Part shown: positions 10,581 to 20,628 of the stretch, piece by piece
Numbering within the stretch: position 1 is the first letter of the stretch
Layout of the letters: the number at the start of each line of letters is the position of its first letter
Assembly: GCA_023052935.1 (NCBI GenBank)
Contig: CM041298.1
Coordinates: 248,001 to 312,000 of the forward strand
DNA length: 64,000 nucleotides
Reading direction: 5' to 3'
Origin: Piezodorus guildinii
Taxonomy: Eukaryota; Arthropoda; Insecta; Hemiptera; Pentatomidae
Translations under genes and position numbers: made by a program
Notes under the pieces: generated by a model
What the model was told of the DNA's origin: nothing
Seen by the model: only the letters and a program-made list of their open reading frames with translations
Database searches by the model: none

Positions 10581-10619
10581 GCCCTGATGATGACCCACAA
10601 TGGGGTTCGAAACGTTGGC
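10581..10619 (+). ncRNA. Hammerhead-ribozyme-like motif (right arm)
   Basis: GCC at 10581-10583, CTGATGA at 10584-10590, a GACCC/GGGTT hairpin, GAAAC at 10609-10613, GTT at 10614-10616, GGC at 10617-10619. The order and spacing match a minimal type I hammerhead of the kind described in Penelope-like retroelements. The motif at 44933-44972 has the same plan with a different but still paired stem (GGCTC/GAGCC), which supports a selected RNA structure. Activity is not shown, and helix III lacks a loop. Confidence 0.5.
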
Positions 10620-10751
10620 AAACAATAAAATAGTTGAAACTATTCAGTTGTTTCATTTAATGTCCACCACCCGGACTAATTCCTTCCAGTAATTCTCAAC
10701 GGTCAACTAATTACATCCACAATAAAAATTAGTAATATAGTCGTATAATAT

Positions 10752-11818
10752 TAACATCATGATTGAACAGGGAACACCTAGAAAGTTAGTAAACCTAGTA
10801 GAGAAGCCTTAGAAAAGCAGCCGGTCAAAAACATAGCATAAGTGTCGGAAACATTTCATAAAGTTAGAATAGGTCATAATTACTCCGAGAGATTTGAGGT
10901 GCGATCGGGTTTGAAACAGAGCGACTCCCTTTCACCTGTGTTATTAATTATAGCTTTAGAATATGTCATAGAAAAGGTGATGTGTACCGAGAAAGGCTTA
11001 AATATGGGTGACAAGATTCCGGTTTTGGGGTATGCCGATGATCTGGTACTGCTAGGTGAAGACACGGAAACCATACAAGTGTGTTAATAAAAACCGGTAA
11101 AGAACTAGGACTCGAATTAAATACCGATAAGACGAAATATATGATTAGTAGCAGAAACGGTGTCGATCTTGGTGATATTGATGTATCAGAGCATACTTTC
11201 GAACACGTAGAGAAATTCATGTATTTAGGTTCAATTATAACTAGAAAAAATGAAATCAAGGAAGAAATAAAGTCCCGGTTAAAGGTGGGAAATGCGTGTT
11301 ATTATTCAGTTGCTAAGTTACTTAGTTCGCGGCTTCTATCTAAAAACTTAAAGATTAGAATTTATAAAACTATTATTCTTCCAACGGTTCTTTACGGTTG
11401 TGAAACGTGGCCGCTTACTTTGAAGAATGAACAACGGCTTAAGGTTTTCGAAAATAAGGTATTGCGTAAAATATTTGGTCCGAAGAGAGATGAGGCCACG
11501 GGGAGTTCAGAATTTTGCACAACGCGGAATTGCGGAACTTGTATTCTGTGAATATAATTGAGCTGATTGCATCGCGGAGACTCAAATAGGCGAGTAAAGT
11601 TGTTGGGCTCGATGGCGAGCGGATTCCGAGAAAGTTGGTATTTGCTGATCCGATTGGTAGGCGTCCGAAAGGTAGGCCGAAGCGGAGATGGGAGGATTGC
11701 GTTAAGGCTGATCTCGGGAGCTTGGGCTTGAATAGTGAACAATGGACGAGTCTGTGTAGGTGGAATTTGGTGGTATCGGCATCGAACCTTCGGGTTCGCT
11801 AAGCCTATTATTATTATT
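10752..11818 (+). mobile_element. RTE-A LINE, longest copy, with 15-bp target duplications
   Basis: 5'-truncated RTE-A flanked by perfect 15-bp repeats ATAGTCGTATAATAT (10737-10751 and 11819-11833). It encodes, in order, MIEQGTPRKLVNLVE, the RT segment SGLKQSDSLSPVLLIIALEY (family form KQGDSLSP), the catalytic GYADDLVLLGED near 11030, LNTDKTKYMISSRNG, EKFMYLGSIITRKNEIKEEI, KLLSSRLLSKNLKIRIYKTI, YGCETWPLTLKNEQRLKVFE and the C-terminal RRPKGRPKRRWEDCVKADL-like tail. The frame is broken by a stop near 10809, a small deletion after TIQ (11074) and a frameshift near 11503. The 3' end has the hairpin (11781-11800) and TAT tail. The very short 3' UTR with a trinucleotide tail is a known RTE-clade trait. 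Confidence 0.9.
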
Positions 11819-11833
11819 ATAGTCGTATAATAT

Positions 11834-12284
11834 ACTGTTCGAATGATAAATTTTAAGTCCTCTGTCTGCAAATACACTTAGGTAGTCGGCCCCCAAAATT
11901 TTGGCCAAAACGTCGGTATTTAATTATAATTGATTTAATCATGACTTCTTAGTGATTCAATCTAAGGTTATAAAATTTTCGATCATGCGTTTTAACTGAG
12001 TTACATAAAAATAAGGAGAGTCATTTCAAGGAGCGAAAATCTCTAGAGTCCATGAGGAATTAAAAATAGCCAAAAATTCCGAATTTGCATCTGCGTGGAA
12101 TAACAAGTTCTTTGAAACGGTGATACTTAAAGACCAGTAGTTACAGTAGCGTATGACGCTCAGAGGGTCCGGGAGATGTCATTGGGGAATAATTTTAAAT
12201 TATCTTAAGGTAAAATATTTGTTAAGCCGTGTATTTTAGTAACAATCACAACCTCTAATTCTAAGAGATTAAATCATTTAGATT
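11834..12284. other. No gene seen; unassigned
   Basis: About 450 bases of mixed composition without a reading frame or recognised repeat. Confidence 0.5.
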
Positions 12285-12345
12285 AAATAACCGATTTTTG
12301 GCGGAATTACGTCTATTATAATTTGTGACTTAAATATATAGATCA
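12285..12345 (+). repeat. R-1 repeat fragment
   Basis: The segment AACCGATTTTTGGCGGAATT ... TTATAATTTGTGACTT recurs at 14060-14110 in the R-1 repeat cluster. Non-coding. The rest of this R-1 copy appears displaced beyond the Jockey fragment, at 12900 onward. Confidence 0.5.
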
Positions 12346-12359
12346 TCCGACAAAAACTA

Positions 12360-12690
12360 AATACTTATACCTACTTACTAAAACCCATATGGACATACGT
12401 CTCTCAAATTTATGGAATAGCGAAACCGACTCAGATTGAAAAAATCCAGACTTTTCAATCAAAAACTTTAAGACTCATTACTCGATCACCCTGGTATGTC
12501 AGTAACAAAACTTTACATACAGACTTACACATACCAATGGTACAAGATCACATTCGGACTTCTTACATAAAATTTTTTGACATACTTCACGGACATTCTA
12601 ACAAACTCATACAAAACATGGCCACGACAGACATGCCAGAAGAATATTCAAAGAAGGCTGAAAAGAAGCTGGCTAAGAGATCTCCTTAAG
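12360..12690 (+). mobile_element. Divergent Jockey-clade LINE fragment (RT C-terminal region)
   Basis: Reads KPIWTYVSQIYGIAKPTQIE, KIQTFQSKTLRLITRSPWYV, SNKTLHTDLHIPMVQDHIRT, SYIKFFDILHGHSNKLIQNM and then a short basic tail ending in a stop near 12687. The arrangement RPIWTYG...LWG...SNI...IQ.FQSK.LR.I..APWYV.N..IH.DL.IP is characteristic of the Jockey-clade post-RT region. It is clearly a different lineage from JOC-A. The 3' UTR runs to about 12830 and ends at a TA microsatellite (12842-12881). The 5' end is truncated. Confidence 0.85.
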
Positions 12691-12836
12691 TAAACTCTTT
12701 TAAAATTCAAGTTAGGAGTAGATGCCAATGGGTATCGACCTCCCTCATACTCAGACATGCCCTTTATATCAATTGTTATCAAATCCGCTTATTGTCACGG
12801 GCTGAGCGACAGGTGTGGGTGTAAAAATAAATGTTA

Positions 12837-12841
<5 letters not shown>

Positions 12842-12881
<40 letters not shown>
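12842..12881. repeat. (TA)n microsatellite
   Basis: A run of about 20 TA units. Confidence 0.95.
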
Positions 12882-12883
<2 letters not shown>

Positions 12884-12894
12884 TCAACTTTTTT

Positions 12895-13258
12895 TTATTA
12901 TTATAATTATTTTATCGGTATTTGGGTCCTACACATCTTAAAACGTAAGCCCTCGAATTTTGAGCTGGAGTAATTTTTAGTCCTTTCTCTATCTTCAAAA
13001 ATATCTAAGTTATTGAATTAAATCACTTTTAAATGTCACCATTTTAAAAATAACCCTCTGGGTCAACGTCATATCAACGTCTAGATGTTAGGATCATCAT
13101 TCCATGGACTAGTATTTTTGTGGCGAATTTCAAAAAATCGGTCCAGTAGTTTCGGAGAATGCCGCGGAGGGCTTTCGGCCGACATACGATTTTTTTTTAA
13201 ATTCACTATTCGGATCCTACGCATCTTGAAACGTAAGCCCTCAAATATTATATATATA

Positions 13259-13320
<62 letters not shown>

Positions 13321-13500
13321 AAAGTTCATTATTAAAAATAATGACCAAAAGCATTTATACAGGACTGCGTTACTATTTCCTTTTATCATAAATACATAAT
13401 TTAAAAAATGACTAATTATACTGCATATTATGAATACAAAAATACATACACACACCCATATATATGTACTAGGTAATACTGCAATCATATAATAATAAAA
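12895..13500 (+). repeat. R-1 repeat, duplicated, with TA arrays
   Basis: Two partial copies of a non-coding repeat marked by CATCTTGAAACGTAAGCCCT (about 12930 and 13215). The segment GTCCAGTAGTTTCGGAGAA near 13140 is a phrase common in insect non-coding repeats. A compound TA array fills 13246-13320. After it comes the R-1 right half, TTCATTATTAAAAATAATGACCAAAAGC, matching 49110 and 60020. The frame predicted across the TA array is not a gene. Confidence 0.65.
13246..13320. repeat. Compound (TA)n microsatellite
   Basis: TA runs broken twice by ATTA, about 75 bases in total. Confidence 0.95.
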
Positions 13501-13826
13501 AAAAAAAAAAAAAAAAAACCTGTACCACTACAACCCATGAAGGGTCTTGGGCTCAGTAAATATAGAGATTCGTACTGTTTCTAGGCCAACGGCAGTGCAA
13601 TGAGGTGATTAGGCTTTAATCACGCTCAGCCGCCAGGTTTTTCCCCAATTAATTTGGGTACCCACTTTATAGAGGCTGGGTCTGCCCAGGAGGGTCTCCA
13701 TACCTTAGGGTCGCCCCCCCGGCTGAATTAACAGAATAAATAATATTCTGCCACAGCCGGGATTCGAACCCAGGACCCGGAGCACAGCAGACTAGTGCTC
13801 TATCCACTAGACCACGCCGCTCCCCA
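13500..13826 (-). mobile_element. SINE-2, tRNA-derived
   Basis: Minus-strand retroposon. The tRNA-like head is at the right: GGAGCGGCGTGGTCTAGTGG, with the A box TGGTCTAGTGG and B box GGTTCGAATCC. The body contains GGCGGCTGAGCGTGAT and the 3' end CCCAAGACCCTTCATGGG. The tail is the A/T run at 13498-13518. The acceptor-stem ends of the head do not pair, so it is not a functional tRNA gene. Confidence 0.8.
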
Positions 13827-13849
13827 TCTTATAATTAATAAACAAAATA

Positions 13850-14215
13850 AATTTATTTTCTTTCGATTTTCATTCAAATAAAATTTTCTGATTCCAGAAC
13901 ACCTTACATTTTTTCTCGATCAGCAATAGCAACTGAGTTATCAGGGAATCACATCTCTTATAAGTTGTGGCTTGACCAAATAAGATGATTTTTCAATGTT
14001 TTTTTTTTTTTTTTGCTCTTTGTTCATCGCGTTGTCTTTTCGATTTTTCTCTATCTTCAATAATAACCGATTTTTAGTGGCATTATATCTATTATGATTT
14101 GTGACTTGATTTGGAGAAATGCCGCGGACGGCGGCCAAACGGATTTTTTAAACGGGTTCTACGCATCTTGAAACGTAAGACCTAATTTTTTTTTTAGTCA
14201 ATTACAAAGGTTCAT
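13850..14215 (+). repeat. R-1 repeat copy
   Basis: Contains the R-1 marks GAGAAATGCCGCGGACGGCGG (about 14115), TTCTACGCATCTTGAAACGT (about 14155) and ACAAAGGTTCATTATTGACA (14205). Its left part carries the same AACCGATTTTTAGTGG segment seen at 12285. Confidence 0.6.
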
Positions 14216-14225
14216 TATTGACAAT

Positions 14226-14812
14226 TGTAGGGAAGAGGGGCGACTAACGCGTTTGCTCGCAGCCTCGACCCGGTCGTTATTATGAGTCGCCGAATTATCT
14301 GCCGATCCGTGTAATTTTGTTGAGGGTAAATGTATGATATAATAAAAGAGAGAACATGAACAATCATATATTAATTAAAATAAAACAAATACTGCTTATA
14401 GTGTGCAAGCGGTGAATCTTTCTATCCTTGATCACTTCCCTTCCCTCTCTCGTCTGCGTTGTTCCTTCTTTCCTTTAGCGACTCCTACTCCATGCGACAA
14501 TTCTGAGACAATCTTCTAGAATGATGTGCGAGTTGCGACCATACGAAAAATATGCGACAACCAACTTAATTAAACACCGTCTACACTCGCGAGTGACTCC
14601 ATTAACTCTCTCTCCCACAATCCCAGAATGCACTCTCCACAGCGGTCACTTAACAGCTGATTCAAATAGAATAAAACAAATGACTGTCACGCTTGCACAT
14701 AATAAATCACAAAATAAAACAAATAAAATTACAAATGAAGAGATATAAACATAAGACAATTTCAATTCTTAACAACAATAATAAAACGAAAACGGTCATT
14801 TTTTGTTTACAC
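14226..14812. other. No gene seen; unassigned, possibly repeat-derived
   Basis: Roughly 590 bases beginning TGTAGGGAAGAGG and ending GTTTACA. The TG...CA ends prompted a solo-LTR check, but flanking 5-bp duplications are absent and no second copy exists in the window. A 75-codon frame at 14521 has no recognisable features. Confidence 0.3.
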
Positions 14813-14857
14813 ACTCAAGTAAATATATTTTTTTAAACCTTTATGAAATATATTTAT

Positions 14858-14908
14858 TGATTTTACAACCGAGGTAAGTGAAAGTCGTGTGTTGCCCGAA
14901 CCAGATTT
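14858..14908 (-). repeat. Isolated HLT-1 left end
   Basis: Only the terminal block GGTAAGTGAAAGTCGTGTGT followed by TGCCCGAACCAGA is present, plus about 20 bases of adjoining sequence. The rest of the element is missing. Confidence 0.75.
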
Positions 14909-15395
14909 TATATGTTAAGTGTTTGTCATGTTTCCATTACTAGCCACAATTAAGGATATCAACACGGAATCCAGTAGCTCATATCCTCCATAAATTCCTC
15001 AGAGACCACTAGCCCTGCCCCGAACTAGCTACCTCCGCTGAGGACGGAGGAGAGAAGGAAGGAAGAAGGTATGTGGGTGTGGTGGATGGCATTCCTCCGC
15101 CGACCTCCCACCGCTCTCCGAACCAGCTCCTTTTCCTCACTCGCTAATCCTCAGGAATCCAGAGGAAGGCCAAAAAGAGGAGGAAGCCCCGAGTCACGTT
15201 TCGCCAGAGTCGGGGTTCTTCATCGGCTCCATTCATGAGGCTACTTGAACCTAATGAATGGCCTCGACATTACTATCTTCCTTACATTCTCCAGTAATAA
15301 CCTTTCCGTTAATTAGAATATTACCTTAATTAAAAATTGAAATTGAAATTAAAAAATAATTTTTTTTTGGGGGAAGCTAGTCCCCTAAGAATAAT
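14909..15395. other. No gene seen; GC-richer unassigned block
   Basis: Purine-rich, GC-richer stretch (about 14990-15260) without an open frame of note or a partner elsewhere in the window, then AT-rich sequence up to the mariner remnant. Confidence 0.4.
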
Positions 15396-15396
15396 A

Positions 15397-15841
15397 TTGG
15401 GTTGTGCCACATGAAATGTCCGTTTTCAAAGTAAAGGATTTTTATTAAAAATACAATATGAAAACAAGGTAATTTTATTCGAAGTATTTACCTTCTTTTT
15501 CTACACATTTTTACCAACGTGACACCAACTTTTTTATCCCCGAACTGAAGTGAAACAAAATCTGAAAACGCACTTTTCACTTGATCATCATTTTCAAAAA
15601 GTTTTCCTTTGACGAAGTTGTCTAAATTCCTGACGAGTGTACTGTTGGAGACAAGTCGGGAGAATATGGTGGTGCGGAAGAACTTCGTAGCCCAGTTCTT
15701 TCAATTTTTGCACGGTATGTTTTGAAACATGGGTCTTGCTGCGCTCAGTGAGATCACGAGGTACACATGTATCGAGCTTTTTTACTTTACCAATTACACT
15801 TTAAATGTCTGGAAACGGTAGATGCACTTTTGCAGTATTCC
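15397..15841 (-). mobile_element. MAR-A mariner remnant
   Basis: Minus-strand mariner of the same family as 20629-21413. The TIR TTGGGTTGTGCCACATGAAA lies at 15397 next to TA. The C-terminal transposase remnant includes NLDNFVKGKLFENDDQVKSA and FSDFVSLQFG, with frameshifts. The PHDLTERSKT region is fused directly to the KELGYEV region, the internal deletion shared by the family. The left half is lost where an HLT-1 copy abuts at 15842. Confidence 0.8.
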
Positions 15842-16285
15842 TTAGTTGGTTAATCGAATTCGATCAACTCATATATTTACCTGTTTTATAGATTTAATAA
15901 TCAGATGATATGGTGAATTTCATAAATACTAACTAATGTACTTTAACAGAAATTGTAATTCGCATTAGCCTGTCGGGCTGTTTCAATCAGAATGAATCCA
16001 CTGCAGCGTTCGGCGATGACAGCGTAGTAGGACTTCCGGTCAGCCGATTTTAGTGAAAAAGTTGCTGTACATATCGAGCATATAGTAGTCTTAAATATGA
16101 AATTTCAGTTCGTACGACTAAGCGTTTTTGCGTTAGACTTACCACACACAGACACACAGACCTTTTTGCAGGACTTGGTTATTTGGACTCATGGAACTCT
16201 AAAACATTCCGTTGAAAATGAATTCGAAAATACGATCGCAATACTTTCCCTTTACTATATATTTCATATGTAGGTAAGTGAAAGA
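15842..16285 (+). repeat. HLT-1 fragment, right half
   Basis: Forward HLT-1 from the TATCGAATTCATTCAATTT-like block to the terminal hairpin (TTACTATATATTTCATATGT variant) and GTAAGTGAAAG. Middle bases are diverged (GCGTTCGGCGATGACAGCGT where other copies have the CATGGTATAAAG block). Confidence 0.75.
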
Positions 16286-16304
16286 TATTTTTTATTTTTT
16301 TTTA

Positions 16305-16770
16305 TTCATATTTTATTGAATTTTACAACTGTATTAACATAAATACAATAAGTAAAAACTGTTGAATTAGAATAAAGGGCGTGAAAGGCTTGTGAAGAAA
16401 CTATCCAGCGGTAGAACTTCGATGTTTATTTAAGTAAGTAGATCCCGAGGCCATCTTCTTTTCATGCTAGAGGGTGTCAGGAATATGTGAGTGATAGGTT
16501 GCGGACAAGAGGGTTTATATGGGCTGGGGGTTTGGAATTAAAAGTGGTATATCTGGTACGAGAAAGGTCTGTAACAAATGGAATATTAAGGTCGTTATGG
16601 ATTATTTTATTTGTGACGAAATAAGGAGCATTTAGGATTTTGGATTGTAAGGATTGGATACGGGAGGAATTAGATGGCTTCGTAGAGCCCCAAAGCTCGA
16701 TTCCATATGTCCAGATGGGTCTGATGACGGTAACATAAATGAGCTTTTTGTAATGAATTGGAAGTTTTAA
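16305..16770 (-). mobile_element. JOC-A Jockey LINE, 3' fragment
   Basis: The minus strand encodes KLPIHYKKLIYVTVIRPIWT, YGIELWGSTKPSNSSRIQSL, QSKILNAPYFVTNKIIHNDL and NIPFVTDLSRTRYTTFNSKP. It keeps the Jockey post-RT signature but lost RKI before LNAPYF. The 3' UTR extends left to a T-rich run near 16290. The left flank is the end of an HLT-1 copy. Confidence 0.88.
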
Positions 16771-17319
16771 GTGAAAGTAAAAATCGGTCAAACCGTTTCG
16801 GAAGAATACGACCACAAACAACCTTACATGTGATTTTTATATATTTGATTTTTTCCTCTGCATTGAGTGGATTCTACTTCACATAATCTTTATACCTCGT
16901 TGTATAATTAAATATCGATGAAGTTAAAAACACTTCTAAAGTATCGATTTATCATTAAAGTCCTGATTAATACGAAGGTTAATTATAGCGAAGGAATCCA
17001 TTTTGTTTTATTTTATGTGAGTGACTATGAAGTTATCTTAATGGCCTTTCAATTGATACTTGCGCCTTCAAGTCCGACTCCAAGGGGAAAAATAAAGGAA
17101 ACAAAAGGACAATATAATTTATTCAAATTTATTCACAGGATCACTTACGGAATAATGCCACCAAAAGGATAAGTGCACTTCAAGAATACATTAATAATGC
17201 TTTCTTTATTTGGTTTTTTTATTTTTTGTTTATTTTTCTCTCATTGAGTCGTACTCATTCCGGCCGCTTACTGCGTTCTCACGAACTTAGTATGTAATGT
17301 TGTATTCAATATGAATGAA
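16771..17319. other. No gene seen; unassigned
   Basis: AT-rich. An 84-codon open frame (16918-17172) lacks any recognisable domain, so I do not call it a gene. The 16790-16830 segment (AAACCGTTTCGGAAGAATAC) resembles phrases found in non-coding insect repeats. Confidence 0.4.
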
Positions 17320-17399
17320 TAACTGAAAGATAATATAAGACGGATTTTGATACGGTTCTTACCATTATTAAAGAAATTCATTCCTATAGGTTTATAAGT
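17320..17399 (+). repeat. R-2 repeat, split by a Jockey insertion
   Basis: ACGGATTTTGATACGGTTCT ... TTCCTATAGGTTTATAAGT. The repeat continues at 19217 (AAAATACATTGAAATTTAGC) after the JOC-A pair. Related copies lie at 6030-6145, 33985-34125 and (reverse) 52310-52400. The last 13 bases (17387-17399) are the left target-site duplication. Confidence 0.7.
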
Positions 17400-19203
17400 T
17401 TTTTTTTTTTGTTTTTTTTATTTAAAAGAAATTTCCGTATTTTCTCAGTCTGCAGGTGTACCTCAGGGTAGTAGCTTAGGTCCCATCCTTTATACGGTAT
17501 ATACAGCTGATATTCCACTCCATCCATCCACTGTCCTCTCAACTTATGCGGATGACACTTGTGTGTTATCCGTCCATAATGATCCATCCGCTGCATCCCG
17601 AACCCTTCAGTCTCACATCACAGCCATTGAGGAATGGTGTCAGAACTGGAGGATTAAAATAAATCCTAACAAATCCCACCAAATTACCTTTACCCTTCGT
17701 CGCACACCGATGACTTCCTGCCCCACTGTATCCTTTAATAATACCCCACTCATACCTGTTGAACAAATCCGTTACCTAGGACTCCATCTTGACAAACGTC
17801 TTACATGGAATCCCCATACTCGACTTAAACGACAAGAAACTGCCCGTAGATACCGACTACTACAACACTTACTAGACAAACGTTCAAAACTTCCAATTTA
17901 TTACAAAAAGCTCATTTATGTTACCATCATCCGACCCATCTGGACATATGGAATCGAGCTTTGGGGCTCTACTAAACCATCTAATTCCTCTCGCATTCAA
18001 TCGTTACAATCCAAAATCCTTCGCAAAATCCTAAATGCTCCCTATTTCGTTACGAATAAAATCATCCATAAAGACCTAAATATCCCATTTGTCGCAGAAC
18101 TAGCCCGAAACAGATATGCCTCTTTTCATTCCAAACTCCCAACCCACAAGAATCCTCTTGTACGCAACTTATCATTCCCATATATTCCTGACAACCCTCC
18201 GAGGCGATTGAAAAGACGATGGCCTCGAGACCTACTGTAATTAAACTGACATTGAAGTGCTACCACTGGGTGGTTTCTTCACTAGACATTATCACGCCCA
18301 TAAGTGTAAATTAGCCCATTTACTCGTTGTATATATTATATGTACAGTTGTAAATATCAATAAAATGTTTAAAAAAAAAAAGAAATTTACAACTGTATTA
18401 CAATAAAATACATTAAGTAAATGTGCTAAAAGATCAAGTGGGCGTGATACAGGCATGTGAAGAAACTACCCAGTGGTAGCACTTCAAAGTTTATTCAGCT
18501 AAGTAGGTCTCGGGGTCATCGTCTTTTCAGCCGCCTTGGAAGATGATCAGGAATAGGAGATGAGAGTTTGCGGACGAGTGGGTTGGAGTTGACGGGTAAT
18601 TTGGAATAAAAGGAAGGAATATCTAGTTCGGGCTAGATCTGCGACTAATGGGATATTTAGGTCTTTATGAATTATTTTATTGGTGACAAAGTAAGGGGCG
18701 TTTAGGATCTTTCGGAGGATTTTGGATTGCAAGGATTGAATGCGGGAAGAATTGGATGGTTTGGTGGATCCCCATAACTCAATCCCATATGTCCAAATAG
18801 GCCTAATGATGGATATATAAATTAATTTTTTGTAGTATGTGGAAAGTTTTGATCGTTTCAGTAAGCGGTATCTACGGGCTGTTTCTTGTCGTTTCAGTCT
18901 AGTTTGAGGATTCCAAGTAAGACGTTTGTCTAGATGGAGTCCTAGGTACCGGATCTGTTCAACTGAGGTGAGTGGAATATTGTTAAAGGAGATAGTGGGA
19001 CAGGCGGACATAGGTTTTCGACGAAGGGTGAAGGTAATTTGATGGGATTTAGTATGGTTGATTTTAATTCTCCACTTTTGACACCATTCTTCAATGGAAG
19101 AAATGTGAGACTGAAGGGTTTTGGAAGCAACAGATGGGTCATTATTTACGGATAACACACAAGTGTCATCTGCGTAGGTTGTGAGGACAGTACCAGGATG
19201 GAT
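17400..19203 (-). mobile_element. Outer JOC-A Jockey LINE, itself interrupted
   Basis: A minus-strand JOC-A flanked by 13-bp duplications TAGGTTTATAAGT (17387-17399 and 19204-19216). Its poly-T (3' tail) and first bases are at 17400-17434; the rest is at 18391-19203. Coding, minus strand: YADDTCVLSVNNDPSVASKT, SIEEWCQKWRIKINHTKSHQ, SVEQIRYLGLHLDKRLTWNP, IIRPIWTYGIELWGSTKPSN, APYFVTNKIIHKDLNIPLVA. It has lost a few residues after RYRLLK and is frameshifted at the C terminus. The RT catalytic YADD is at the truncated 5' end. Confidence 0.88.
17435..18383 (+). mobile_element. Inner JOC-A Jockey LINE, inserted in the 3' end of another
   Basis: A plus-strand JOC-A starting within the RT domain (AGVPQGSSLGPILYTVYTAD, then TYADDTCVLSVHNDPSAASR). 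The frame is open for 225 codons from 17563 to 18240 and ends in RRLKRRWPRDLL-stop. Signature blocks include EQIRYLGLHLDKRLTWNPHT, RPIWTYGIELWGSTKPSNSS and NAPYFVTNKIIHKDLNIPFV. The 3' UTR ends AATAAAATGTTT and poly-A (18373-18383). The 10-bp AAAGAAATTT at about 17424-17433 and 18381-18390 looks like its target duplication inside the outer copy. One of the better-preserved Jockey copies. Confidence 0.9.
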
Positions 19204-19317
19204 TAGGTTTATAAGTAAAATACATTGAAATTTAGCTTTTCTTTAAAAGGGAAAAAATTACAAAGTTTTATGTAACCAAGCCATCAAAAACTTATTCCAG
19301 AAATATAAGTAACAATA

Positions 19318-20277
19318 ATAATAGACCTTACCGAACCCGAAGGTTCGATGCCGATACCGCCAAATTCCGCCTACACATACTTCCAATGTTCTCCGTTCTA
19401 GCCCAAGCCCCCGAGATCAGCCTTAACGCAATACTCCCATCGACGATTAGGCCTATTTTTCGGACGCCTACCAGTCGGATCAGCAAATACCAACTTTCTC
19501 GGAATCCTTTCCTCACTGAGTCCAACAATTCTACTCGCCCATTTGAGTCTCCGCGACGCTATTAACTCAATTATATTCACAATAATACTAGTTCCGCAAT
19601 TCCGCACTGTGCAACCTGCTAAACTCCCCTCATCTCTCTACGGACCAAATATTTTACGCAGTACCTAATTTTCGAAAACCTTAAGCCGTTGTTCATCCTT
19701 CAAAGTAAGCGGCCACGGTTCACATCCGTAAAGAACCGTCGGAAGAATAATAGTTTTATAAATTTTAACCTTTAAGTTTTTAGATAGAAGCCGCGAGCTA
19801 AGTAACTTAGCATCTGAATAATAACACCATTTCCCACCTTTAACCGGGAATTTCTTTCTTTCTGGATTTAATTTTTTCTTGTTATCATTGAACTTAAATA
19901 CTTGAATTTTTCTGCGTGTTCAAAAGTATGTCCTGATATATCAATAACACCAAGATCGCCACCATTTCTGCAACTAATCATATATTTCGTCCTATCGGTA
20001 TTTAATTTGAGTCCTATTTCTTTACCGGGTTTTATTAACACACTTGTATTTAGTTGTTTGGCTTCCGTGTCTTCACCTAGCAGTACCAGATCATCGGCAT
20101 ACTTCAAAATCGGAATCTTGTCACCCATATTCAAGCCTTTCTCGGGACACATTACCTTTTCTATGACATATTCTAAAGCTATATTAAACAAAACAGGTGA
20201 AAGGGAGTCACTTTGTTTCAAACCCGATCACACCTTAAATCTCTAGGAGTAATTATGACCGATTCTAACTTTATAAA
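19318..20277 (-). mobile_element. RTE-A LINE with target duplications
   Basis: Minus-strand RTE-A flanked by 15-bp repeats with one mismatch (19303-19317 ATATAAGTAACAATA; 20278-20292). It encodes KQSDSLSPVLFNIALEYVIE, the RT motif LKYADDLVLLGEDTEAKQLN, LNTDRTKYMISCRNGGDLGV, then frameshifts. The C-terminal half includes LLSSRLLSKNLKVKIYKTII and a decayed RRPKNRPNRRWE. The terminal hairpin at 19330-19349 is intact. Confidence 0.9.
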
Positions 20278-20292
20278 ATATAAGTAGCAATA

Positions 20293-20626
20293 CAGCCGTA
20301 TAATATACCGTTGGAAAGCGCAAGATTTTAGAAAAGTTAATAGGCAATAAAAGAAATTGTACAAGTCAATATAAAGTTTTAGTAAGTTTATAAACTTACG
20401 AAGTTGTGTTATTTGTAATGTTGTGATGAGGCAGGTTAAGGTGAACGTACAGATTATATCCTTTGATACAGTACTCGAGATTTTAGAAAAAATATCAATT
20501 AGCAAGTCATCGGTAACTTGTAAAAAGAAATGGATAGTTGTTAAACACTAAAATTGCTAAAAAATATTTCTTATGCTACAAGTTGCGAATTCGAATCCCA
20601 GACTCGGCGGGGCTTTTATAAGGATG
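20293..20626. other. No gene seen; possible tRNA-like remnant
   Basis: AT-rich sequence. It includes CCGTTGGAAAGC (20312), a short match to HLT-1 interior, and GAATTCGAATCCC (20587), which resembles a B box without a matching A box. Confidence 0.35.
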
Positions 20627-20628
20627 TA

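Larger units (their letters stand above)
10443..10691. mobile_element. Foldback element: two ~115-bp inverted arms
   Basis: The outer ends are TGGAAGGAATTAGTCC (10443) and GGACTAATTCCTTCCA (ending about 10690). The arms are nearly perfect inverted repeats and meet at a spacer of about 10 bases (GCGAGTGGAA, 10561-10570). A few unpaired bases and about 3 mismatches (GATGGCGG versus CCACCACC) are the only irregularities. Each arm contains a hammerhead-ribozyme-like core (see the two ncRNA entries). The whole could form a very stable hairpin and behaves like a foldback MITE or an inverted dimer of a small retroposon. No target duplication was recognised. Confidence 0.85.

Noticed and set aside
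14226..14812. Possible solo LTR (TGTAG...TTTACA)
   Set aside because: No flanking 4-6 bp duplication, no second copy, no primer-binding site or gag/pol nearby.
16918..17172. 84-codon open frame
   Set aside because: No domain, no supporting context, composition like surrounding non-coding DNA.
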